Shown here in pieces: positions 1-5,806 of a DNA stretch of 33,217 nt. Where the stretch lies: IMG/VR virus record IMGVR_UViG_3300027822_000028, positions 1 through 33,217 of that record, one strand, 5' to 3'. This stretch comes from a virus. How positions within the stretch are numbered: position 1 is the first letter of the stretch; every line of letters starts with the position of its first letter. Below the pieces are notes generated by a model. It saw nothing but the letters and a program-made list of their open reading frames with translations. It was not told the origin of the DNA and searched no databases. A program made the translations under genes and the position numbers.

Positions 1-251
1 ATTCAGTTAGATTAGAAGGATCAAATAATAATATATGGGATATTGAGAATGGTATTTTAAATCAGAATCAGGTACAGGTAATTCCAACAAACTCAGCTGG
101 ATTGATTGTGAGGTCAAGTGGAAGTGGTTTATCAACAGAAGAACATGATCATTTAATTGCACTTGATACAGAAAATGTTGATATTGCAAAGGTAAATGGG
201 GTTGAAGTAGACGGAGTTGGATCAGATGAAGACCCATGGGGACCGGTATGA
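1..251 (+). CDS. Tail fibre/baseplate-like protein, C-terminal fragment
   Basis: The reading frame that starts at base 3 is open from the window edge to TGA at 249-251, so only the last 82 residues are present. The fragment contains LSTEEHDHLIALDT, a short helical motif common near the ends of phage fibre and baseplate proteins, and finishes with DEDPWGPV. The next gene starts inside its stop codon (ATGA). Position and composition support a virion fibre or baseplate role; the exact protein cannot be named. The gene that runs off the right edge (from 32934) is a plausible N-terminus of the same protein, but the two ends do not join in frame, so sequence would have to be missing between them. 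Confidence 0.6.
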   Translation, partial: SVRLEGSNNNIWDIENGILNQNQVQVIPTNSAGLIVRSSGSGLSTEEHDHLIALDTENVDIAKVNGVEVDGVGSDEDPWGPV

Positions 252-460
252 GTTCATGGGGTAAGTCATGGGGTGGCGGTGGAGTTGGTCGAGTAGTATC
301 AAATTTGGAGGGTACAGTTTTGCTTAGTGAAGAATTAGCAGGGATAGTTGAAAATTCAGAGCTTACAGGCTATCTTGTAGATGATGATTACACCGGAACT
401 ATTACAGTAAGTGAGCTTACAGGAACGGTCGAAAGTGATGATTTGGAGGGTACGACATGA
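248..460 (+). CDS. Small structural protein with SWG N-terminus and degenerate LxG repeats
   Basis: This 70-residue protein starts at the ATG that overlaps the previous stop (ATGA); an in-frame ATG at 236 is possible but lies inside the upstream gene. The N-terminus, MSSWGKSWGGGG, is a type seen in small phage proteins next to fibre genes. From about residue 18 the chain is a series of short acidic units (NLEGTV, EELAGIV, SELTGYL, SELTGTV, DDLEGTT), which suggests a short beta-rich repeat. GAGCTTACAGG occurs twice in the DNA of this part. It sits between a fibre-like gene and a BppU-like gene, so a role in the tail or capsid surface is inferred. No enzymatic motif is visible. Confidence 0.65.
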   Translation: MSSWGKSWGGGGVGRVVSNLEGTVLLSEELAGIVENSELTGYLVDDDYTGTITVSELTGTVESDDLEGTT

Positions 461-786
461 CAATAACTAAGGGTGATACATATAATTTTGCTGTAACTGT
501 TAAGGATTCGGACGGCGTGATATTTGATCTTACAGGTTATACGATGTCCTTTACTGCAAAGGACAGTTTAACAAAAACCGATGCAGAAGCTGACATATCA
601 TCTATAGCAACTATAGAAAACCCTGAAAGTGGAGTGGGATCTTTTGCGCTTACACCTGCTGATACGACAATAGACGTAAAAGATTATTGGTATGATGTTC
701 AGATATCGGACGGTGTAAATACAGTTTATACAGTTATCAAAAAGGCGAAATTGAGCATAACGGGACAGGTAACAATTAATAGTTGA
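457..786 (+). CDS. BppU-like N-terminal-domain structural protein
   Basis: The protein has 109 residues and starts in a 4-base overlap with the upstream gene. It is beta-rich and matches the general pattern of the BppU (baseplate upper protein) N-terminal domain: an initial ITKGDTYNFAVTVKD strand pair, DLTGYTMSFTAK near residues 24-35, a middle strand ending GSFALTPADT, and a last pair DYWYDVQISDG and TVIKKAKLSI. In other phages such domains stand alone or attach receptor-binding parts to the tail. Here it lies just before scaffold and coat genes, so it could also be a capsid decoration. The domain assignment is by motif memory only. Confidence 0.6.
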   Translation: MTITKGDTYNFAVTVKDSDGVIFDLTGYTMSFTAKDSLTKTDAEADISSIATIENPESGVGSFALTPADTTIDVKDYWYDVQISDGVNTVYTVIKKAKLSITGQVTINS

Positions 787-821
787 CAAATGATATATTA
801 AGGGTTAAGCTTAAATAAGAT

Positions 822-851
822 ACTTATAGGGGTATTTAAAAACTTATAGGG
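822..851 (+). repeat. 10-bp direct repeat ACTTATAGGG, 20-bp period, before scaffold gene
   Basis: ACTTATAGGG occurs at 822-831 and 842-851, with starts exactly 20 bases apart (about two helical turns), in the 75-base gap before the scaffold gene. The second copy contributes the start of the ribosome binding site GGGAG. A TTGACA sits at 783-788, but no convincing -10 follows it. The repeat could bind a regulator or be a chance duplication. Confidence 0.4.
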
Positions 852-861
852 AGAAAACGAC

Positions 862-1512
862 ATGACAATTCAAGAATGGGTAAAAGCAAATGCAACTTTA
901 AAAGATACTGCTAAGGTAGAAGAGTTAGACGGGCTTGTAAAAGATCTTGACCCTTTAGCAAATATCAAAACTAAAGAGGACGCACTTAATTTTATCGACC
1001 GAAATAATCTATTCAAATCAGGTTTAGATTCTGCAATTAGCAAAGCAGTCGCTTCAAATACAGAAAAATTCACAGCCGAAAAATTACCAGGACTCTTAAA
1101 AGAAGAGAGAGAGAAAGCAATCAAGGAAGCTAATCCGGAAGAGACACCGGAGCAGAAACGAATCAGAGAGCTTGAAGAAAAAATAAACGCATCCGATAAA
1201 CGGGAAGCGTCAAGCACTTTAAAAATTGAACTTGCTGCAAAAGCAAAAGAGATCGGGTACGAAGGTAGTATTGAAAGATACTCAAGATTATCTAGTGAGA
1301 AAGCTCTTGAATATTTAGTGTCAGATCATGAAGAGAACACAAAAAAAATAGAGTCTATTATAGAGTCTACTAAAAAAGAATTCTATGGAGAGGGGACCTT
1401 ACCTAAAAAGTCGGAAACCCCTCCAGGAAAATATAATGTAAATGACCTGAAAGGGAAAAGTGTTGACGAAATAAGGCAGTTGCAAGCAGACAATTTAATT
1501 GTAGGCATGTAA
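862..1512 (+). CDS. Capsid scaffolding protein
   Basis: This 216-residue, charged, mainly helical protein lies directly upstream of the coat gene, the usual place for a siphovirus scaffold. Residues about 70-130 are a long run rich in E and K (LLKEEREKAIKEANPEET, QKRIRELEEKINASDK) with coiled-coil character. The C-terminal part is short and polar and contains YNVNDLKGKSVDEIRQL, as in other phage scaffolds whose C-terminus docks on the coat protein. The start has a good site, GGGAG, about nine bases upstream. I see no protease domain, so if the scaffold is removed by proteolysis the enzyme is elsewhere or from the host. Confidence 0.75.
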   Translation: MTIQEWVKANATLKDTAKVEELDGLVKDLDPLANIKTKEDALNFIDRNNLFKSGLDSAISKAVASNTEKFTAEKLPGLLKEEREKAIKEANPEETPEQKRIRELEEKINASDKREASSTLKIELAAKAKEIGYEGSIERYSRLSSEKALEYLVSDHEENTKKIESIIESTKKEFYGEGTLPKKSETPPGKYNVNDLKGKSVDEIRQLQADNLIVGM

Positions 1513-1519
1513 CATATAA

Positions 1520-1561
1520 GCCATTTTGTCACTTTCAGAGTCTAAGAGAGGGCAAAATGGC
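1520..1561 (+). promoter_or_regulatory. Inverted repeat that covers the coat gene start codon
   Basis: GCCATTTTG (1520-1528) is perfectly complementary to CAAAATGGC (1553-1561). The right arm contains the coat protein ATG (1557-1559), and the purine-rich ribosome binding site (AGAGAGGG) lies in the loop beside it. In the mRNA this could fold over the start codon. Seen directly as sequence; regulatory function is inferred. Confidence 0.45.
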
Positions 1562-2405
1562 AATAGATAATTTTATTCCTGAAGTATGGTCTGCAATATT
1601 ATTGGATCATCTTGACAAGAGTTTTGTTTACGGCAATGTTGTAAATAGAGACTGGGAAGGAAACATCAGTGCATATGGTGATACTGTGCACATCAATCAG
1701 GTAGGGCCTGTAACAATTACAGATTATACCAAAAATACAAACATGACTGCGGTCGAAACGTTGACAGACTCCACCCAAAGTTTATTGATAAATCAGTCTA
1801 AAATGTTTAATTTTCAGATTGATGATGTTGACAAAGCACAGCAGAACCCAAAAATTATGAGTAATGCAATGCAGAGAGCAGGTTATGCACTCGGGGACAC
1901 AACAGATCAGTTTCTCGCATCTTTATACTCAGGTGTAAATGCTGCTAATATAGTTGGTTTGGGTAGTGATGGTACACCAGTAGTACCAACAAAAACTGAT
2001 ATATATGCTTACTTTACTCAGGCAAGTAAATTGTTAGATGAAGCAAATGTGCAGACAAATGGGCGATGGGTAGTTATACCACCCTGGATGAAAAAAATGT
2101 TGAGAGATTCAGGTGAGTTTCTTTCGGACACGGTTATGGGTGATCAGGTTAAGACTACAGGTTTAATCGGTTCAGTTGCAGGTTTTAGCGTTATGGTAAG
2201 TAACAACGTGCCAAATACAGCATCAGCAAAATATAAAGTGATGTTTGGATATAACGGTGCTATTACTTTCGCAAACCAGATCAACAGTGTAGAGGCTTAT
2301 AGACCAGAGGGTCGTTTTGCCGATGCCGTTAAAGGTTTACATCTTTACGGTGGAAAACTTGTGCAAGATTATGGTATTGCAGTAATGACAGCAGATCCAA
2401 GTTAG
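1557..2405 (+). CDS. Major capsid protein (P22 coat-like family)
   Basis: The 282-residue protein opens with MAIDNFIPEVWSAILLDHLD, the characteristic start of the phage coat family often called P22 coat protein-like (HK97 fold). Typical later segments are VYGNVVNRDWEGNI, YGDTVHINQVG, and LLINQSKMFNFQIDDVDKAQ around residues 77-96. The C-terminal half holds the usual GRWVVIPPWM strand and the EAYRPEGRFADAVKGLHLYG segment. It follows the scaffold gene and is itself followed by a terminator-like hairpin, which fits a highly expressed product. A hairpin around the start codon may limit or time translation. Confidence 0.93.
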   Translation: MAIDNFIPEVWSAILLDHLDKSFVYGNVVNRDWEGNISAYGDTVHINQVGPVTITDYTKNTNMTAVETLTDSTQSLLINQSKMFNFQIDDVDKAQQNPKIMSNAMQRAGYALGDTTDQFLASLYSGVNAANIVGLGSDGTPVVPTKTDIYAYFTQASKLLDEANVQTNGRWVVIPPWMKKMLRDSGEFLSDTVMGDQVKTTGLIGSVAGFSVMVSNNVPNTASAKYKVMFGYNGAITFANQINSVEAYRPEGRFADAVKGLHLYGGKLVQDYGIAVMTADPS

Positions 2406-2411
2406 ATAAAA

Positions 2412-2441
2412 GGGCAGGGGTAAAACCCTGCCTATATTTTT
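2412..2441 (+). terminator. Intrinsic terminator after coat gene
   Basis: GGCAGGG (2413-2419) pairs with CCCTGCC (2426-2432) across a 6-base loop, followed by TATATTTTT. It lies seven bases after the coat stop, inside the late operon. It probably acts as a partial terminator, leaving more coat mRNA than connector mRNA. Confidence 0.75.
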
Positions 2442-2454
2442 AAAGGAGCATATG

Positions 2455-2586
2455 ATGTGGTTTAAAAACAAAAAATCCGGTATTAAATGGGAAGTATCGA
2501 GTAAAGATATGATTACAAGATTGCAGAATGACGAAGAATATGAAGAAGTAAAGATTATTAAACGGAAACCGAAAGAGACAGAATAA
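2455..2586 (+). CDS. Small basic hypothetical protein
   Basis: This 43-residue ORF starts MWFKNKKSGIKWEVSSKD and is lysine-rich, ending KIIKRKPKETE. Two adjacent ATGs exist (2452 and 2455); GGAG at 2445-2448 gives better spacing to the second. The stop overlaps the next start (TAATG), which supports it being a real gene. Small basic proteins at this place, between coat and first connector, are common in siphoviruses, but I cannot assign a function. Confidence 0.65.
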   Translation: MWFKNKKSGIKWEVSSKDMITRLQNDEEYEEVKIIKRKPKETE

Positions 2587-3191
2587 TGCCAAAAATAATA
2601 ACACTAGCAAAGACTAAGGAATTACTTGGGATAGATAATGCTGACCAGGATATTCTAATATCGAGATATATAACTATTATTGATTCTAAAGTAAAACTCA
2701 TGACCCATAATCAGTACAACATGCAGATTATAGGGGATGTCACCCTGGATTCTGTTGTCGTACCTATTTCAGGAATTACTAATTCAACAGGTGGAATAAA
2801 TAATAATTATACTCTTGATACAATTATGGAATATATTGAGGCCGGTTCACTTGTTACAGGTGATAATATTCCGGACGATACTTATATAAATGAAGTCTAT
2901 ATGTCAGGGTCAACTATCCCGACTATAGATTTGTCAGCAGTAGCAACAGCAACAGAAGCAAGTATTATTATTACAGTTGGAATTAATATAGGATTACAGC
3001 CGACAATTGCAAAGGGTATTGCCTGGTTAATTGATCAGGAATCAACTTCAACACCTGGAGCTGGATTACTATCAAGAAGTATTGGTGGCACTCGGCTTTC
3101 ATGGTCTGATAGTCAGTCGAAAATTGACGGACGATATGGATTACCAAGTTGGTTTGTTAAGGCTTTTCCTGTTTATATGAGTGGGCATTAA
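2586..3191 (+). CDS. Head-tail connector (adaptor) protein with internal beta insert
   Basis: The protein has 201 residues. The first 45 residues (TKELLGIDNADQDILISRYITIIDSKVKLMT) and the last 60 (GIAWLIDQESTSTPGAGLLSRSIGGTRLSW) form the helical frame typical of gp6/gp15-like head-tail adaptors. Between them lies a threonine- and isoleucine-rich beta segment (about residues 50-135) that most adaptors lack, perhaps a surface domain. The position, first after the coat gene and before stopper and gp10-like genes, agrees. Start and stop overlap both neighbours. The family call rests on position and the helical frame. Confidence 0.65.
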   Translation: MPKIITLAKTKELLGIDNADQDILISRYITIIDSKVKLMTHNQYNMQIIGDVTLDSVVVPISGITNSTGGINNNYTLDTIMEYIEAGSLVTGDNIPDDTYINEVYMSGSTIPTIDLSAVATATEASIIITVGINIGLQPTIAKGIAWLIDQESTSTPGAGLLSRSIGGTRLSWSDSQSKIDGRYGLPSWFVKAFPVYMSGH

Positions 3192-3192
3192 G

Positions 3193-3543
3193 ATGGCATG
3201 GCTCGATTTTTTTAAAGATGAAATGAACAAAACAATTCTCATAACCGGGAAAGGAAATATAACCGGATCGAATGCAGATGGAAGTCCAACTTATGCAACT
3301 GACATAACAAAGTTTTCCGGACTCGGTGCATTTTGGCAATTGTCAGCAGGTGAGATTTATAGCTATGATAGAATCGGAAATCCATCGACTCATAAAATTC
3401 TTATAGATCCGGCTAAGATTACAGCAGAAATACTACCATCAGATACAGCAACAATTGACGGAAAAGAATATGATATTTATCCGAGTGAAGATGTTTTGCA
3501 GATGGGTGATGTTACACAGTTAACTGTGAGGGTTCGCAGATGA
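3193..3543 (+). CDS. Head-closure/stopper protein
   Basis: From the ATG at 3193 the protein has 116 residues, beginning MAWLDFFKDEMNKTILITGK. A GTG at 3181 would add four residues and overlap the previous gene. It is a small beta-barrel-like protein (GLGAFWQLSAGEIYSYDRIG, then DGKEYDIYPSEDVLQMGDVTQLTVRV), in length and order like the SPP1 gp16 / HK97 stopper group that closes the head after packaging. Located exactly between adaptor and HK97 gp10-like gene. Sequence similarity in this family is weak, so the assignment leans on gene order. Confidence 0.6.
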   Translation: MAWLDFFKDEMNKTILITGKGNITGSNADGSPTYATDITKFSGLGAFWQLSAGEIYSYDRIGNPSTHKILIDPAKITAEILPSDTATIDGKEYDIYPSEDVLQMGDVTQLTVRVRR

Positions 3544-3881
3544 AAACTAAAGTAGAGACTGAGTGGAATGGTAATAAGGTTATTAAGGATTTTGATAATA
3601 TGAATTTCAAGGCATTAACCGAGTCAGCTATTTTAGTTGAGTCTCAGGCAAAGGCGCTTACTCCTGTTGATACCGGGAATCTCCGAAGTTCGATAACAAG
3701 AAATGTTACAGCTAAAAATGCGGTTGTTGGAACTAATGTTTTTTATGCAATTTATGTTGAACTTGGAACACGTTTTCAAAAAGCGCAAGCATTCTTATTT
3801 CCTGCATTGACTGGAAATCTTAGAAAGATAATTGCCATTTTTAAAAAGAACGGACAGAATATTAAATGGGTAGTCAAATGA
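3540..3881 (+). CDS. HK97 gp10-like neck/tail-completion protein
   Basis: The protein has 113 residues. The segment ALTESAILVESQAKALTPVD followed by TGNLRSSI, then VVGTNVFYAIYVELGTRFQKAQAFLFPAL, is the recognised signature of the HK97 gp10 family. Members sit at the neck and help join tail to head. Its start overlaps the upstream stop and its own stop overlaps the next start (ATGA), so the three connector genes are probably translated together. The chain ends in a basic helix. Confidence is high for the family and moderate for the exact place in the virion. Confidence 0.85.
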   Translation: MKTKVETEWNGNKVIKDFDNMNFKALTESAILVESQAKALTPVDTGNLRSSITRNVTAKNAVVGTNVFYAIYVELGTRFQKAQAFLFPALTGNLRKIIAIFKKNGQNIKWVVK

Positions 3882-4282
3882 CAGATTACGAAGCAGTAAT
3901 TGAAATACTAAAAGCCGAAACTTCTATTACAGATCTTATTGCTAAAATGGTAAATCAGGACGGGACTACATCGACGCAAGAGGCAATTGTTTTTGGTGAC
4001 TTACCTGAAGCTCAGAATATTTATCCTGCAATTTCTGTTAGGCAGGGAACGGTAGATAAGTTTATAGGGATTGAAACAAGATTCCTTATGGTTAATTGTT
4101 GGGCTGAAACAATGGCAGCAAGTATACAACTCGGTGAGGCGGTAGACGAGCTTTTCACAGACAGTTTTTGCACCGCTTCAGATTATGCTTTCAATTCAAC
4201 TAGCGACATAATAGCAACGGTATCAGACGGTGTGTATTATAATACAGCCGTAAATATAAAAATTACATATATACGGAGGTAG
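3878..4282 (+). CDS. Tail terminator / tail-completion protein (DUF3168-like)
   Basis: Starting at the ATG in the ATGA overlap, the protein has 134 residues (MTDYEAVIEILKAETSITDL). An upstream in-frame ATG at 3866 is less likely. The pattern of an N-terminal helix, IVFGDLPEAQNIYPAISVRQ, then a strand with FLMVNCWAETMAASIQLGEAVDELF and a final strand AVNIKITYIRR, matches the tail-terminator fold (lambda gpU / DUF3168). Such proteins cap the tail tube and set the joining face to the head. The tail tube gene follows within five bases. Confidence 0.7.
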   Translation: MTDYEAVIEILKAETSITDLIAKMVNQDGTTSTQEAIVFGDLPEAQNIYPAISVRQGTVDKFIGIETRFLMVNCWAETMAASIQLGEAVDELFTDSFCTASDYAFNSTSDIIATVSDGVYYNTAVNIKITYIRR

Positions 4283-4286
4283 TATT

Positions 4287-5171
4287 ATGGCAACAAATCA
4301 AACAACTGCACAATTGCCGAAAACTATTAAAATAGGATCGGTAGCAGCATATTATTCAACAGATTCAGGAGGCTCTTTTACTAATGTCGGAGTCGGGGAT
4401 GGGTTCGCATTTACTGAAGAAATGACACCATTAGATTCTTCACCTGATAACGGAATTGCACCTGATATTTTAAGAGGTATTGCAACCCAGACCGCAACTA
4501 TAACGGGTAATTTATGGGAGTATGATCTTACAAAACTTAATGCAATTAGAGGTGGGATTGATGTTCTCTCTACCGTTGCAAGTTCGCTTGTATCTGGAGA
4601 AGTACAGACCATCGTATCCGGTGATTGGGCTTTTGATGTGCCGATTATTTTAGCAGGTCAGAATCAGTCTGGATTAGTACCGACTATTAACAGTGTAACT
4701 CTTGGAACAGATGGCGCAATTGTAGAAGATACAGATTATGCAGTAATTAAAATGCCAACTGGTGACTGGGCTATTTCAATTAGGGATAGTGTAACAGTTA
4801 CAACTGAAGCTCAGACAGTCGCAATTGATACAGATTATACACCAGCAGCAAGTACAACACTTTCAACCGGTGGTCTTAGTTCTATGAATCCGATCTGGTG
4901 GAGATTTGTAAACCTGGTTGCAGATAAAGCAGATGCAGCCGACGCTGCAGCAAATGCCGGGATAAGTTTAAATGCTGCAATTTACAGAAAAACAACTTTC
5001 GACTTTTACTCATGCACGGTAAATGCCGGGGATGCAATGACCTTTAAATCAAAAGATGATACAGCCCCTCAGAATCCGTATGTACTTTCATTGCTCGCTG
5101 AAATTGACCCTGACAGAGTAACTTTGGGAGATCAATTAAAAGCTGTAAAGTTTGAGATCATAGCACAGTAA
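4287..5171 (+). CDS. Major tail (tube) protein
   Basis: The 294-residue protein lies between the tail terminator and the tail chaperone, as expected for the tube subunit. It begins IKIGSVAAYYSTDSGGSFTNVG and continues with a strand-rich core (TQTATITGNLWEYDLTKLNAIRGG). Residues about 110-200 are a repetitive T/V-rich beta part. The end, DDTAPQNPYVLSLLAEIDPDR then DQLKAVKFEIIAQ, resembles the closing strands of tail tube proteins. A good site, CGGAGG, precedes the ATG. A terminator-like hairpin follows, as it does after the coat gene. Confidence 0.8.
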   Translation: MATNQTTAQLPKTIKIGSVAAYYSTDSGGSFTNVGVGDGFAFTEEMTPLDSSPDNGIAPDILRGIATQTATITGNLWEYDLTKLNAIRGGIDVLSTVASSLVSGEVQTIVSGDWAFDVPIILAGQNQSGLVPTINSVTLGTDGAIVEDTDYAVIKMPTGDWAISIRDSVTVTTEAQTVAIDTDYTPAASTTLSTGGLSSMNPIWWRFVNLVADKADAADAAANAGISLNAAIYRKTTFDFYSCTVNAGDAMTFKSKDDTAPQNPYVLSLLAEIDPDRVTLGDQLKAVKFEIIAQ

Positions 5172-5178
5172 TTTTTTC

Positions 5179-5220
5179 GGGGTCGTTTATCTTCTCCTTG
5201 TAAGCGACCCCTATTTATAA
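5179..5220 (+). terminator. Hairpin after tail tube gene
   Basis: GGGGTCGTTTA (5179-5189) pairs with TAAGCGACCCC (5201-5211), ten Watson-Crick pairs and one G-U, followed by TATTTATAA. The T-rich tail is imperfect, so it may terminate only part of the transcripts or stabilise the 3' end of the tube mRNA. Confidence 0.65.
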
Positions 5221-5231
5221 GGAGTTAAGGA

Positions 5232-5660
5232 TTGAAGATTTTAAAAATAGGTAAAAAAGAAATAGATTACTCATGGATAAGTGTCGGCCGTGTTACCCGT
5301 GCAATGGATTTATATAACAAATTACTGAAATCGCCACAGACAGGTCAGTATGCAAATATATTAAAAATTACTAAGGCAGTTGTAATTTTAATCCGTATAG
5401 ATTTTAAACCAACATTTGAATGGCTTAAACGTCGCATGATAACTGAAAAATATATCATGAGACATTTAAACTATTTTGAACTATCTGGATTTCTTGAAGT
5501 CGCTCTTGAGCCAATTCTAGGGGATAAAAAAAAAGAACTAAAGGCAGAGCAGGCAATCGACGAAGTGATCGAGAAAGTGGGAGCCGAGAACTTAATGACT
5601 ATATTGCAGAAGTCGCAATTATCTATGGATGGACAAAAGATTACATCTACAACAGATTGA
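5232..5660 (+). CDS. Tail assembly chaperone, short form (gpG-like)
   Basis: This 142-residue ORF uses a TTG start; GGAG lies at 5221-5224 and AAGG at 5227-5230. It begins MKILKIGKKEIDYSWISVGR and is otherwise helical (RAMDLYNKLL, FEWLKRRMITEKYIMRHLNY). The place between tube and tape measure is that of the lambda gpG-type chaperone, which coats the tape measure protein during tail assembly. The in-frame run of nine A at 5526-5534 (codons AAA AAA AAA) provides a slip site to the -1 frame, giving a longer second product, annotated separately. Residues after 101 exist only in this short form. Confidence 0.75.
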   Translation: MKILKIGKKEIDYSWISVGRVTRAMDLYNKLLKSPQTGQYANILKITKAVVILIRIDFKPTFEWLKRRMITEKYIMRHLNYFELSGFLEVALEPILGDKKKELKAEQAIDEVIEKVGAENLMTILQKSQLSMDGQKITSTTD

Positions 5661-5806
5661 GCATGCAGGAGCTTTTAATGTTTTGGGAAAAGGGTTATAA
5701 ATATGATCGAATACTACGCGGCTGGAAATTTGAAGAGAAAAACACTCTTGAAAAAGCCGATGCAAAACGTGCAGAGCTTAAAGAATTATACGGGGGCTTG
5801 ATATAA
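5232..5806 (+). CDS. Tail assembly chaperone, -1 frameshift product (gpGT-like)
   Basis: The -1 frame is open from 5528 to TAA at 5804-5806 and has no start codon with its own clear ribosome site. Slipping on the A-run (A AAA AAA, last codon 5532-5534) joins 101 residues of the short form to about 90 residues of the -1 frame, giving about 191 residues. The extension contains VAIIYGWTKDYIYNRLSMQE followed by LLMFWEKGY and ends AELKELYGGLI. A YGW-x-helix region of this type is usual in the T part of gpGT proteins, which contacts the tape measure. Its stop overlaps the tape measure start (TAATG). Conserved -1 frameshifting of this gene is well known in long-tailed phages. Confidence 0.75.
5526..5534 (+). 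promoter_or_regulatory. Slippery A9 site for -1 frameshifting
   Basis: Nine consecutive A bases lie in frame as three AAA lysine codons in the chaperone gene, followed by GAA. The heptamer A AAA AAA allows tandem slippage of both tRNAs. The -1 frame has a stop (TAA) just before the run at 5525-5527 and none for the next 276 bases, as expected for a functional shift site. Confidence 0.75.

Noticed and set aside
870-1217. Open frame of 115 codons on the minus strand opposite the scaffold gene
   Set aside because: Serine/phenylalanine-rich shadow of the charged scaffold sequence; no start signal or neighbour.
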